DNA of 9,859 nt from JBBRZF01 sp038236965 (lineage in GTDB: Bacteria; Acidobacteriota; Terriglobia; Terriglobales; Acidobacteriaceae), in contig JBBRZF010000131.1 in assembly GCA_038236965.1 (NCBI GenBank), forward strand, positions 1 through 9,859, in the 5' to 3' direction. A program made the translations under genes and the position numbers. How positions within the stretch are numbered: position 1 is the first letter of the stretch; each line of letters starts with the position of its first letter. The notes beneath the pieces were generated by a model. It did no database searches, was not told where the DNA came from, and was given only the letters and a program-made list of their open reading frames with translations. Positions 1 through 6,372 of this stretch are shown piece by piece.

Positions 1-1
1 A

Positions 2-1126
2 GGGGCGGGCAAAGGCGGAGCGACGACTGCGGCGAATGTCCGCGTGGTGCTGGAGGCGCGGGAGATCGATCCGAACAATCCTGCGTCGCTGGCGACGGCG
101 AGCACGGTGCTCTACGACGGTGTGGTGACGAACGCTCCGGCGTACTGCACGTATGGGCTGGTGAACAGCAAAGACCTGCATTGCGAGATTGCGTACACGC
201 TGCTGAAGCGAATCGCACAGGTGCTGGTTCGCAGCACAAAAAGTGGACAGGCGGCGCGCACGCGGTTGGCCGGTGCGCAGGTGGATGGAGCGGAGTGCGG
301 CATCAGCAGCGTGGGCGACCTGTATTTTTTTGCCGCCTACCCGCCGCTGCCGAACGAAGCGATACAGGCGACGTACCGGAGCAGCGGCAGGGCCATGGCG
401 CGCGTGGTGGATGTGGAGGATGCGGCGGCACGCATGCATTCTGGAGATGATGGGGTTCGAGGGGCAATGCGCAACATGCAGACTCCGGCGGCGCGAACGT
501 CGGTTGACTGCGAAAACGCGGCGCTAGCGTTGCTGGACGATCACACACGGACGGCGTGGTCGGGCGAGTACGAGACTTGGAACGAGTTTCTGCCGGGCGG
601 AGCAAGCGACGTGTGGCCGGGAGACGATGTGGATGTGAATGCGCCATCGCGACAGGCGCAGTTCCGGGCGACGATACGCGAGGTCGAAATAGAAGCACGC
701 GACGTAACGAATGACCGGGCAGTTTACAAGATGAAGTTCGCGAACGATGCGGCGGCGCCGTTGTCATGCGAGTTCTCGGCAACTGTTTTGCGGGAACCGA
801 TCGACGCAGACCGGGTGACGGGCAGCACAGGGTCGCTATATCTGGATGCGACATGGGGTGCGGAGATTACGGCGGTTGCGTCGACGACCGTTGCAATCGA
901 TACGGGAATGGCGCCAAGCGCCGGAGGGGGCATTGAGGTACGGAGAAGTGATTCGGGATGGGAACCCGGGAATGATCGCAACCTGGTGGGACGATTTGCG
1001 ACGCGGAACTTTACCGTTCCGCGACTGACACGCGTACAGGATTACTGGATGCGTCAGTACGATGCGTCGACCCCGCCGAGGTATTCGCGATATTCGACAC
1101 TGCTCCATTTGGATTATCCGTTATGA
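2..1126 (+). CDS. Putative phage tail/baseplate-like protein, 5'-truncated by window edge
   Basis: The frame is open from base 2 to the stop at 1124-1126, giving 374 visible codons. A GTG at 44 is only an internal in-frame codon, and the true start probably lies to the left. I see no enzyme motif. The middle (about VWPGDDVDV to FANDAAAPL, codons 215-255 of the visible part) alternates beta-type segments, and the C-terminus is rich in W, Y, D and R, as in structural tail or baseplate proteins. The phage call rests mainly on context: the stop overlaps the start of a holin-like gene, which overlaps a lysin gene. It could instead be an uncharacterised acidobacterial surface or secreted-particle protein. 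Coding is well supported; the function is inference. Confidence 0.6.
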   Translation, partial: GAGKGGATTAANVRVVLEAREIDPNNPASLATASTVLYDGVVTNAPAYCTYGLVNSKDLHCEIAYTLLKRIAQVLVRSTKSGQAARTRLAGAQVDGAECGISSVGDLYFFAAYPPLPNEAIQATYRSSGRAMARVVDVEDAAARMHSGDDGVRGAMRNMQTPAARTSVDCENAALALLDDHTRTAWSGEYETWNEFLPGGASDVWPGDDVDVNAPSRQAQFRATIREVEIEARDVTNDRAVYKMKFANDAAAPLSCEFSATVLREPIDADRVTGSTGSLYLDATWGAEITAVASTTVAIDTGMAPSAGGGIEVRRSDSGWEPGNDRNLVGRFATRNFTVPRLTRVQDYWMRQYDASTPPRYSRYSTLLHLDYPL

Positions 1127-1353
1127 GTGAATTTGAAGAACGAGTGTTGAGGGATTTGTCGGAATTGAAGGCCCACATGGGGTTCCTGGTTGGTAGCGGG
1201 AACGAGGGCAAGATACAGGAGATTGAAGTGCGAGTCGCGAAGCATGAAGCGTACATCCAGCGGCTAGGCGGGCTGGGCGCGGCTTTCGGAGTGTTGTTGA
1301 CACTGATCCATGTTGCATTTGATTACATGAAGACTGTGCGGGTGCATCCTTGA
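1123..1353 (+). CDS. Small coiled-coil plus single-TM protein, holin/XhlA-like
   Basis: 76 aa. Residues 1-47 are charged and heptad-like (EFEERVLRDLSELKAH, then IQEIEVRVAKHEAYIQRL), predicting a coiled coil. Residues 48-68 (LGGLGAAFGVLLTLIHVAFDY) form one hydrophobic segment, followed by a short basic tail. This architecture is that of XhlA-type haemolysin/holin accessory proteins encoded beside phage lysins. The ATG overlaps the upstream stop (ATGA, 1123-1126) and its own stop overlaps the TTG start of the lysin gene, which indicates translational coupling in one transcript. The role as a membrane partner for lysin export is inferred from architecture and neighbours, not from a family match. 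Confidence 0.65.
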   Translation: MSEFEERVLRDLSELKAHMGFLVGSGNEGKIQEIEVRVAKHEAYIQRLGGLGAAFGVLLTLIHVAFDYMKTVRVHP

Positions 1354-1802
1354 GCCGGGAATATTTCCTGCGGGATGCATGGATGGCAGCCAAGAAGGCG
1401 TCGGCTGAAAGCGGTTTGCCTGCGGGAGTAACTGTGGCGCAGGCCGCGCTGGAGAGCCGGTGGGGTGAGTCGGGACTGGCGCAGAAAGCGAAGAATTATT
1501 TCGGCATCAAGGCCTACGGAAAACATGCATGGGTGGACATGCCGACAACGGAAGTCGAAGACGGCGCGGCGAAACAGGTGATGGCGAAATTTGCGGCGTA
1601 CGAATCGATGGAGCAGTGTTTCACGTGTCGCGACCAGTTGATCTCGACGAGCGCGTATTACGTGGAGGCGAAGTTGGCGGCGAACGACCCGATGATGTTC
1701 ATCGAGAAACTGGCGGTGCATTGGGCGACGGACCCGAATTATGCGGAGAAGTTGAAGAAGCTTTATGAGGACCTCAGACCCCAGACGTCGGACGTTAGCT
1801 AA
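1350..1802 (+). CDS. Glucosaminidase-type lysin (FlgJ / mannosyl-glycoprotein endo-beta-N-acetylglucosaminidase family)
   Basis: 150 aa, essentially one catalytic domain. The motif VTVAQAALESRWGESGLA (residues 27-43) followed by KNYFGIKA (48-55) is the signature of the PF01832 glucosaminidase fold, with Glu35 the expected catalytic acid. These enzymes cleave glycan strands of peptidoglycan. No signal peptide or cell-wall-binding domain is visible, consistent with a phage-type endolysin released by a holin. The start is TTG at 1350, overlapping the upstream stop (TTGA). The last seven codons (PQTSDVS) lie inside the first unit of a 49-bp tandem repeat, so the natural C-terminus may have been replaced. 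A cellular cell-wall hydrolase is the alternative. Confidence 0.85.
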   Translation: MSREYFLRDAWMAAKKASAESGLPAGVTVAQAALESRWGESGLAQKAKNYFGIKAYGKHAWVDMPTTEVEDGAAKQVMAKFAAYESMEQCFTCRDQLISTSAYYVEAKLAANDPMMFIEKLAVHWATDPNYAEKLKKLYEDLRPQTSDVS

Positions 1803-1916
1803 ACCGAAGACGTTGGAAGTCGTCGGACGCCAGACGTCAGACGTTAGCTAAACCGAAGACGTTGGAAGTCGTCGGATGCCAGACGTCAGACGTTAGCTAA
1901 ACCGAAGACGTTGGAA
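1781..1916 (+). repeat. 49-bp tandem repeat, about 2.8 units
   Basis: Units start at 1781, 1830 and 1879, and the third breaks off at 1916. Units differ at single positions (for example GACGTCGG versus GACGTCAG, and GGACG versus GGATG). Each unit contains heptamer-like blocks (AGACGTC, GACGTT, GGAAGTC) and the 8-bp palindrome TTAGCTAA. The first unit supplies the last codons and the TAA stop of the lysin gene; the other units are intergenic. Similar GACGTT/GGAAGTC low-complexity blocks are, from memory, scattered in acidobacterial intergenic DNA. Confidence 0.95.
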
Positions 1917-1952
1917 TAGAAGAACTGAAAGCGTAAACAGAACGGAGAGAGA

Positions 1953-2213
1953 ATGAATTTTGCATTGAAGTTGTTGCGTGGAGTTTCGTTTATTCCGGCG
2001 ATCGTGCACGGAGTAGAGGCGTTGTTCGGCAGCAAGAGCGGCGGGGACAAGAAGGAAGCCGCATTGAGCTTCGTGACGAGCGCGTTGTCGATTACCGAGG
2101 CTCTGGCCTCGAAAGAGATTGTGGACGAAGCCAAGTTCAAATCCGGGCTGGGAAAAGTCATCGATGGCGTGGTGGAGTGTCTGAACGCGTCGGTTTGGGC
2201 GAAGGCGCAGTAA
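1953..2213 (+). CDS. Hypothetical protein, phage-cassette associated, 86 aa
   Basis: The ATG at 1953 follows a purine-rich GGAGAGAG stretch (1944-1951), a usable ribosome binding site. The N-terminal 25 residues (NFALKLLRGVSFIPAIVHGVEALFG) form a hydrophobic or amphipathic helix that could associate with membrane. The rest is a soluble helical segment (KKEAALSFVTSALSITEAL, then a charged/amphipathic end). I do not recognise a family. It sits on the same strand as the tail-like, holin-like and lysin genes, so a minor phage or lysis accessory role is possible, but nothing in the sequence proves it. Coding is supported by length, start site and protein-like composition. Confidence 0.6.
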   Translation: MNFALKLLRGVSFIPAIVHGVEALFGSKSGGDKKEAALSFVTSALSITEALASKEIVDEAKFKSGLGKVIDGVVECLNASVWAKAQ

Positions 2214-2220
2214 AAGCAGT

Positions 2221-2380
2221 GGTGAGTAGTGAGTAGTGAGCGAGGGCAAGGCAAAGGCAAAGTAAGAGCTAATGGTGAGTAGTGAGTAGTGAGCAAGGCA
2301 AGGCAAAGGCTAGTGGTGAGTAGTGAGTAGCGAGAAGTGAGCAAGGGCAAGGCAAGGCAAAGCGAGTGGTGAGTAGTGTG
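2221..2380. repeat. Dispersed direct repeat GTGAGTAGTGAGTAGTGAGC with AAGGCAAGG spacers, 4 copies
   Basis: Copies of GGTGAGTAGTGAGTAG(T/C)GAG begin at 2221, 2274 and 2315, and a truncated copy begins at 2368. Start-to-start distances are 53, 41 and 53 bp. Between copies lies purine-rich AAGGCAAGGCAAAG text of variable length. Within each copy the 7-bp unit GTGAGTA is itself repeated. Read on the minus strand this gives apparent LLTTHYSPL-type peptides, which are repeat translation and not genes. It occupies most of the space between the phage-like cassette and the terminator; no other function is visible. Confidence 0.9.
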
Positions 2381-2400
2381 AAAATCCTCCTAATGATAAA

Positions 2401-2437
2401 AGCGGCAGGCCTTGGTGGCCTGCCGCTCTTTTTTTGT
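2401..2437 (+). terminator. Rho-independent terminator, probably bidirectional
   Basis: A perfect 11-bp stem (AGCGGCAGGCC 2401-2411, GGCCTGCCGCT 2417-2427) closes a 5-nt loop TTGGT. On the + strand a run of nine T follows (2429-2437), so it ends the 1-2213 transcript. On the minus strand the stem is followed by only four T, giving a weaker terminator for the E2 gene that stops at 2462. Its position between convergent units fits this role. Confidence 0.93.
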
Positions 2438-2461
2438 TTAGGACGGTTTTCCTGAAGCAAG

Positions 2462-4180
2462 TTAGATGAGCGGTTCGCTCCAGTTTTCGAGGTACGTTTT
2501 GACGTCGCTCATGAACTGGTCGGCTACGGCGCCGTCGATGATGCGGTGGTCGTATCCGATGGAGAGATGCATCATGGAGCGGATGGCAATGGAGTCGTTG
2601 CCATCTTTGTCGGTCATGACCCAGGGCTTTTTCACGATTGCGCCAACGCCCATGATGGCCACTTGCGGCTGGCTGATGATGGGCATCCCGAACTTGGCGC
2701 CGAAGACGCCGGGATTGGTAATGGTGAAGGTGCCACCCTGTACGTCGTCCGGCTTGAGTTTCTTGGAGCGAGCACGTTCGCCGAGGTCGGTAACGGCGCG
2801 CTGGATGCCGGTGAAGTTGAGTCCGTCGGCGTGCTTGATGACGGGGACGATGAGGCCCCAATCGAGCGCGACGGCGATGCCGATATTTACGTCGGTCTTG
2901 TAGTGAACGTTATCGCCCTCAATGGATGAGTTGACGATGGGCCAGAGACGCAGGGCGTGAGCGACGGCGCGGGTGAAGAACGGAGTGTAGGTGAGCTTGA
3001 GTCCGGTTTTCTCCTGAAAGCTGTTCTTCTGTTTTTCGCGCAGCTTGACGATGCGCGTCATGTCGACTTCGAAGACTCCATGCACATGGGCGCTGGTGCG
3101 CTTGGACATGACCATGTGGTCGGCGATCTTTTTGCGCATGACGGACATGGGCTCGATGGTTCCCGGAACGCCGACGAATTTGTTGGTGGCGGTTGCGGGA
3201 ACGGGAGCCGGGAAGGAGGCTGCGGGTCGCGAGGGTGCGGCAGCGGCTGGAGTCGGAGCTGCAGGACGCGGTGCGCCAGCGGGATACTTTTCTACGAAGC
3301 CGAGAATGTCTTCCTTGGTGATGCGCCCGCCGGTTCCGGTTCCGGATACATGGCTGAGATCTACCTTGTGTTCTTCGGCGATCTTGCGCACGAGCGGCGA
3401 AGAGCGGAGGCGTTCGCCTTCCTCCGCAGAAGTTGCGGGAGTGGCTGTGCTGGCGGCCACAGCAGTGGGTGGTGCGGCAGAAGCTGCGGGAGTTATGGAA
3501 GCGGCAGGCGCGGATGCAACTGCTGCGGGTGCGGCGGATTGTGCGGCACCGGCCGCGCCGCCGATGACGGCGACCACGGTATTGACCTGCACGGTTGCGC
3601 CGGCCTGTACGCGAATCTCGGAAATGGTTCCGCTGGCGGGCGCGGGAATCTCGGCATCCACTTTGTCGGTTGAGATTTCGAAGAGAGGCTCGTCACGATT
3701 GACGTGGTCGCCGATCTGCTTCATCCAGCGCGTGATGGTGCCTTCGAAAATGGATTCGCCCATCTGCGGCATGGTCACATCGACAGCGGGACCGGAAGCG
3801 GCTGCTGCGGGCTGAACTTTGGGCGACGGCGATGCGACGGACGGCTGAGTTTGCGGGCTCTGCGGCGCAGCGGGATGGGCCTGCGTTTTGGCAGGAATGT
3901 TCGTAGCGGCGGGAGCGGGAGCGCTGGGTACGGCAGCCTCGCCTTCGGCGGCGATGATGCCGACGACGGTGTTGACCTGCACGGTGGCACCGGGTTGAAC
4001 CTTGATTTCCTGCAAGATTCCACTGACGGGCGCGGGAATCTCGGCATCGACCTTGTCGGTAGAGATCTCAAAGAGCGGTTCGTCGCGCTGTACCTTGTCT
4101 CCGGCTTTTTTCAACCACTTCGTAAGAGTGCCTTCGAAGATGGACTCGCCCATCTGCGGCATGATCACGTCTGTCGGCAT
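2462..4180 (-). CDS. 2-oxoacid dehydrogenase E2, dihydrolipoamide acyltransferase with two lipoyl domains
   Basis: 572 aa. Order: lipoyl domain 1 (about 2-77, lipoyl-Lys43 in STDKVDAEIP), an Ala/Pro linker, lipoyl domain 2 (about 133-207, Lys173 in the same motif), an Ala/Pro/Thr linker, a peripheral subunit-binding domain (about 258-295, RSSPLVRKIAEEHKVDLSHV), a third linker, and the catalytic acetyltransferase domain (about 338-572) with active-site YDHRIIDG (His545, Asp549). It transfers the acyl group from lipoamide to CoA and forms the complex core in the cytoplasm. The ATG start has GGAAGG six bases upstream. The MPQMGES lipoyl type is found in both SucB-annotated and branched-chain E2 proteins. 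The E1-alpha/E1-beta neighbours argue for a pyruvate or branched-chain complex over 2-oxoglutarate dehydrogenase, whose E1 is usually one chain. Confidence 0.95.
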   Translation of the reverse strand: MPTDVIMPQMGESIFEGTLTKWLKKAGDKVQRDEPLFEISTDKVDAEIPAPVSGILQEIKVQPGATVQVNTVVGIIAAEGEAAVPSAPAPAATNIPAKTQAHPAAPQSPQTQPSVASPSPKVQPAAAASGPAVDVTMPQMGESIFEGTITRWMKQIGDHVNRDEPLFEISTDKVDAEIPAPASGTISEIRVQAGATVQVNTVVAVIGGAAGAAQSAAPAAVASAPAASITPAASAAPPTAVAASTATPATSAEEGERLRSSPLVRKIAEEHKVDLSHVSGTGTGGRITKEDILGFVEKYPAGAPRPAAPTPAAAAPSRPAASFPAPVPATATNKFVGVPGTIEPMSVMRKKIADHMVMSKRTSAHVHGVFEVDMTRIVKLREKQKNSFQEKTGLKLTYTPFFTRAVAHALRLWPIVNSSIEGDNVHYKTDVNIGIAVALDWGLIVPVIKHADGLNFTGIQRAVTDLGERARSKKLKPDDVQGGTFTITNPGVFGAKFGMPIISQPQVAIMGVGAIVKKPWVMTDKDGNDSIAIRSMMHLSIGYDHRIIDGAVADQFMSDVKTYLENWSEPLI

Positions 4181-4227
4181 GCGTATCCTTCCGAGGATAT
4201 TACTGGTTAGAAGTGTTTCCCACTGCG

Positions 4228-4243
4228 ATTAGAAATTATAACA
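4228..4243 (-). promoter_or_regulatory. Candidate extended -10 promoter for E2
   Basis: On the minus strand TGT followed by a perfect TATAAT (TATAAT at 4240 to 4235, TGn at 4243 to 4241) forms an extended -10 element. No good -35 is visible 16-18 bp further up (TAGCGA region), which extended -10 promoters tolerate. A start near 4228 would leave a leader of about 48 nt before the E2 ATG. This would let E2 be transcribed independently of the cytochrome and E1-beta genes. Confidence 0.45.
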
Positions 4244-4362
4244 ACGGAACAGATTGTTCGCTAAAACTGGGCAGAAGACGGACTTGTCCGGGTACTTAGA
4301 TGTCAAGCAGGCACGGAAAGACGCGAAATCCTGAATAGCTGTTAGTTTGCTGCTCAATTACC

Positions 4363-4935
4363 TTATCTCGGTGGATGCATGTGGCGTTCATGCTCGCCCT
4401 GTTCGTTTTCGCCAGGTTGGTGTGATTCGGCGGCGGCCTTGTGCCATGCCGCATCGACATCGGGCGGCAGCGACTTGGAGCGCTTGACGAAGGCGACGAT
4501 CTTCCATATTTCGTCATCGGTGAGAATGCCGCTCCAGGAGGGCATTCCGGTCAGGCGGATTCCGTGCTTTGTGATCCAGAAGAGATTGGCATCGGGATCA
4601 TGCGGTGGGCGGTTGATGATCTGCGGAACGGGCGGGTTGAATTTGGAACTCATGGGTGAAACGAGTGCCTGCGCACCGCCGTGGCAGAACGCACAGTGGT
4701 CTTCGTATTCGTGCGCGCCCTCGATGAGGTTGGCGGAATTGATCTGCGTGGGATTCTCCTGCTTGTCGGCATTGTGCTCGACGTGGGAATCCACTGCCAT
4801 GTTCGCCATCGACTTCTCGATGTTGCCCGGCGGATTGTCAGCACCCATGGGAAGCTTTCCCATGTAGAGGAAGAGGTACACACAGCCGAGTCCGACGACG
4901 ATGGTGAAGATTACGCCAAGGATGAATCCGCGCAT
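4363..4935 (-). CDS. Membrane-anchored mono-haem cytochrome c
   Basis: 190 aa from the ATG at 4935, chosen because AAAGGA lies five bases upstream; a TTG start at 4953 would add six residues and lacks this support. Residues about 4-25 form one hydrophobic helix (ILGVIFTIVVGLGCVYLFLYM), an uncleaved anchor or signal. The periplasmic part carries one haem c site CAFCH (81-85) and a likely distal Met ligand in GMPSW (Met131), the class I cytochrome c pattern, with a DDEIWKIVAFVKRSK C-terminal helix. The tail after about 160 is His-rich (HMHPPR end). It should carry electrons in the periplasm. It lies between E1-beta and E2 on the same strand, which is not a usual partner; the function is known only at the family level. 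Confidence 0.88.
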   Translation of the reverse strand: MRGFILGVIFTIVVGLGCVYLFLYMGKLPMGADNPPGNIEKSMANMAVDSHVEHNADKQENPTQINSANLIEGAHEYEDHCAFCHGGAQALVSPMSSKFNPPVPQIINRPPHDPDANLFWITKHGIRLTGMPSWSGILTDDEIWKIVAFVKRSKSLPPDVDAAWHKAAAESHQPGENEQGEHERHMHPPR

Positions 4936-5013
4936 GGAGTTCCTTTCGAGCAAAACTTTCTTTTACGGCGAGTCGATGCAAGATGCATCAGTTAGATGCA
5001 AGGAGGGCGCGTT

Positions 5014-5034
5014 GCGCTGGTTCCGCACCAGTGC
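5014..5034 (-). other. Hairpin immediately after the E1-beta stop codon
   Basis: Eight base pairs (5014-5021 with 5027-5034, one G-U) around a 5-nt loop start at the base after the E1-beta TGA. No T run follows on the minus strand, so this is not a standard terminator. It could protect or process the 3' end of the E1-beta message. It may also be chance. Confidence 0.4.
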
Positions 5035-6009
5035 TCAATAGGCTTTGAGGCGGCGCGCCTGACGAACGACGTCTTCGACGCTGGGGAGGAAGGCGGCCTC
5101 AAGCGGCGGCGAAAAAGGTACGGGTGAATCGGCGGAGGTGATGCGCGTGATAGGCGCATCGAGGTAGTCGAAGGCGTCCTCGTTGATGCAGGCGGCGATC
5201 TCTCCGGCGATGCCGGCGGTCCTGGTGTCCTCGTGCAGAATGATGACCTTGTTTGTTTTCCGTACGGTGGCAGCGATGGTTTCGCGGTCGAGCGGGAGCA
5301 GCGTGCGCAGGTCGATGACTTCGAGTTCAGTGCCTTCGCGGGCGAGTATGTCGGCGGCTTCGAGCGCGACGTAGAGCATGGCGGCGTAGGTGATGACGGA
5401 GATGTGGCGACCTTCGCGGGCGACGCGCGCCTTGCCGATTGGAACGGTGTAGTCGTCGGACGGAATTTCTTCCTTGATGCGCCGGTAGAGGAATTTGTGT
5501 TCGAAGAAGCAGACGGGATTGTTGTCGCGAATGGCGGACTTGATGAGTCCCTTGGCGTCGTAGGCGGTGGCGGGGCATACGACTTTCATGCCGGGGGTGT
5601 GGACGTAATACATCTCGGGATTCTGCGAGTGGAAGGGGCCGCCGTGGACTCCGCCGCCGGAGGGACCGCGCAAGACGATGGGTGCGGGCGCTCCCCAACG
5701 GAAATGCGATTTCGCGAGCAGGTTGGTGATCTGGTTGAAGGCGCAGCCGATGAAGTCCATGAACTGGAACTCGGCGACAGGGCGAAGGCCGGTGATGGCC
5801 GCGCCGAAGGAGGCGTTGACGATGGCGGTTTCGGCAATGGGCGTATCGATGACGCGCTCGGGGCCGAAGCGGTCGATGAAGCCCTCGGTGACTTTAAAGG
5901 CGCCGCCATAGATGCCGATGTCTTCGCCGATGCAGAAGACGCTGGAGTCGCGCTCCATCTCTTCCCAGATTCCCTGGCGGATGGCTTCGAGATAGGTGGT
6001 TTGAGGCAA
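5035..6009 (-). CDS. 2-oxoacid dehydrogenase E1 component, beta subunit (PDH/BCKDH type)
   Basis: 324 aa, the usual length for this family. Signature regions are visible: GEDIGIYGGAFKVTEG (28-43), DTPIAE with the ThDP-contacting Glu60, RPVAEFQFMDFI (76-87), HGGPFHSQNPE (122-132) with conserved His128, DAKGLIKSAIRDNNPVCFFE (151-170), and the C-terminal transketolase domain (VIDLRTLLPLD, HEDTRTAGIAGEI). With E1-alpha it forms the alpha2beta2 heterotetramer that decarboxylates a 2-oxoacid and acylates the E2 lipoyl arm. The start is TTG at 6009 with GGAG eight bases upstream (6021-6018); no ATG fits as well. It is separated from E1-alpha by an opposite-strand toxin-antitoxin pair, so it needs its own promoter. 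Substrate (pyruvate or branched-chain acids) is not decidable from sequence alone. Confidence 0.95.
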   Translation of the reverse strand: MPQTTYLEAIRQGIWEEMERDSSVFCIGEDIGIYGGAFKVTEGFIDRFGPERVIDTPIAETAIVNASFGAAITGLRPVAEFQFMDFIGCAFNQITNLLAKSHFRWGAPAPIVLRGPSGGGVHGGPFHSQNPEMYYVHTPGMKVVCPATAYDAKGLIKSAIRDNNPVCFFEHKFLYRRIKEEIPSDDYTVPIGKARVAREGRHISVITYAAMLYVALEAADILAREGTELEVIDLRTLLPLDRETIAATVRKTNKVIILHEDTRTAGIAGEIAACINEDAFDYLDAPITRITSADSPVPFSPPLEAAFLPSVEDVVRQARRLKAY

Positions 6010-6054
6010 ATGCGAATCTCCGTTGGAAGGTTAGGTTCAGTTGCCGGTCAGCAG

Positions 6055-6083
6055 TTGAATATTTTTAGCTAAAGTTGTACTAT
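6055..6083 (+). promoter_or_regulatory. Candidate sigma-70 promoter of the toxin-antitoxin operon
   Basis: TTGAAT (6055-6060) and TACTAT (6078-6083) are separated by exactly 17 bp, placing a start near 6090, about 23 bases before the antitoxin ATG. The -10 overlaps the palindrome array at 6075-6100, the arrangement expected for autorepression by an antitoxin. Assigned by eye from the consensus only. Confidence 0.5.
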
Positions 6084-6100
6084 TTGTACAAATTGTACAA
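6064..6100. promoter_or_regulatory. Palindromic operator array upstream of phd/relE
   Basis: The 10-bp perfect palindrome TTTAGCTAAA (6064-6073) is followed by TTGTACTA (6075), TTGTACAA (6084-6091) and TTGTACAA (6093-6100). The last three are spaced exactly 9 bp apart and two are perfect 8-bp palindromes. Phd/YefM antitoxins bind short palindromes beside their own promoter, so this is the probable autoregulatory operator. The divergent E1-beta gene starts only 55 bp to its left. Confidence 0.65.
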
Positions 6101-6112
6101 AAGGCCTGAGCC

Positions 6113-6361
6113 ATGGCAAAACAGCTTACCACTAGCGCGGCGCGTGCGCAGTTTTCCGAGATCGTGAGCAAGGCCGAATTCGCCGGCGAGCGCACGGTGC
6201 TGCATCGGCGAAAGAAGGCGGTGGCTGCAGTGGTGCCGATTGCAGACCTCGAGTTACTACAGCGATTAGAAAACGAAATGGATGTGCGTGACGCACGCAA
6301 GGCTCGCAAGGAAAAGGGATCGATTCCGTGGGAGCAAATCAAAAGAGATTTGGGGCTGTAG
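6113..6361 (+). CDS. Type II antitoxin, Phd/YefM family
   Basis: 82 aa. The N-terminus TTSAARAQFSEIVSKAEFAGERTVLHRRKKAVAAVVPIADLELLQRLE is the classic Phd/YefM DNA-binding and dimerisation fold: short strand, helix, then the strand pair 'ERTVLHRRKKAVAAVVP'. The C-terminal third (DVRDARKARKEKGSIPWEQIKRDLGL) is charged and likely disordered until it wraps the toxin. It should neutralise the downstream RelE-like toxin and repress its own promoter. The ATG at 6113 has only a weak AAGG upstream. It is followed after 11 bp by the toxin gene and lies head-to-head with E1-beta. Confidence 0.92.
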   Translation: MAKQLTTSAARAQFSEIVSKAEFAGERTVLHRRKKAVAAVVPIADLELLQRLENEMDVRDARKARKEKGSIPWEQIKRDLGL

Positions 6362-6372
6362 GCTAGACCTCG

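Noticed and set aside
303..854. 183-codon minus-strand frame rich in Arg/Pro/Ser
   Set aside because: Complement of the tail-like gene with low-complexity composition and no start signal.
1781..1916. CRISPR-like array
   Set aside because: The repeats are directly adjacent tandem units without unique spacers, and no cas genes are in view.
1886..2460. Several minus-strand frames with repeated LLTTHYSPL text
   Set aside because: They are translations of the GAGTAGTGAG repeat cluster and of the complement of the 86-aa gene.
2957..3815. Two long plus-strand frames (238 and 256 codons) rich in Gly/Ala/Cys
   Set aside because: Antisense shadows of the Ala/Pro linkers and lipoyl domain of E2.
4279..4290. 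Short inverted repeat CGGAC-TT-GTCCG downstream of the cytochrome gene
   Set aside because: Only five pairs with a 2-nt loop and no T run; too weak to call a terminator.
5233..6072. 279-codon plus-strand frame, Gly/Asp/Val-rich
   Set aside because: Mirror frame of E1-beta; composition reflects the third-position GC bias of the real gene.
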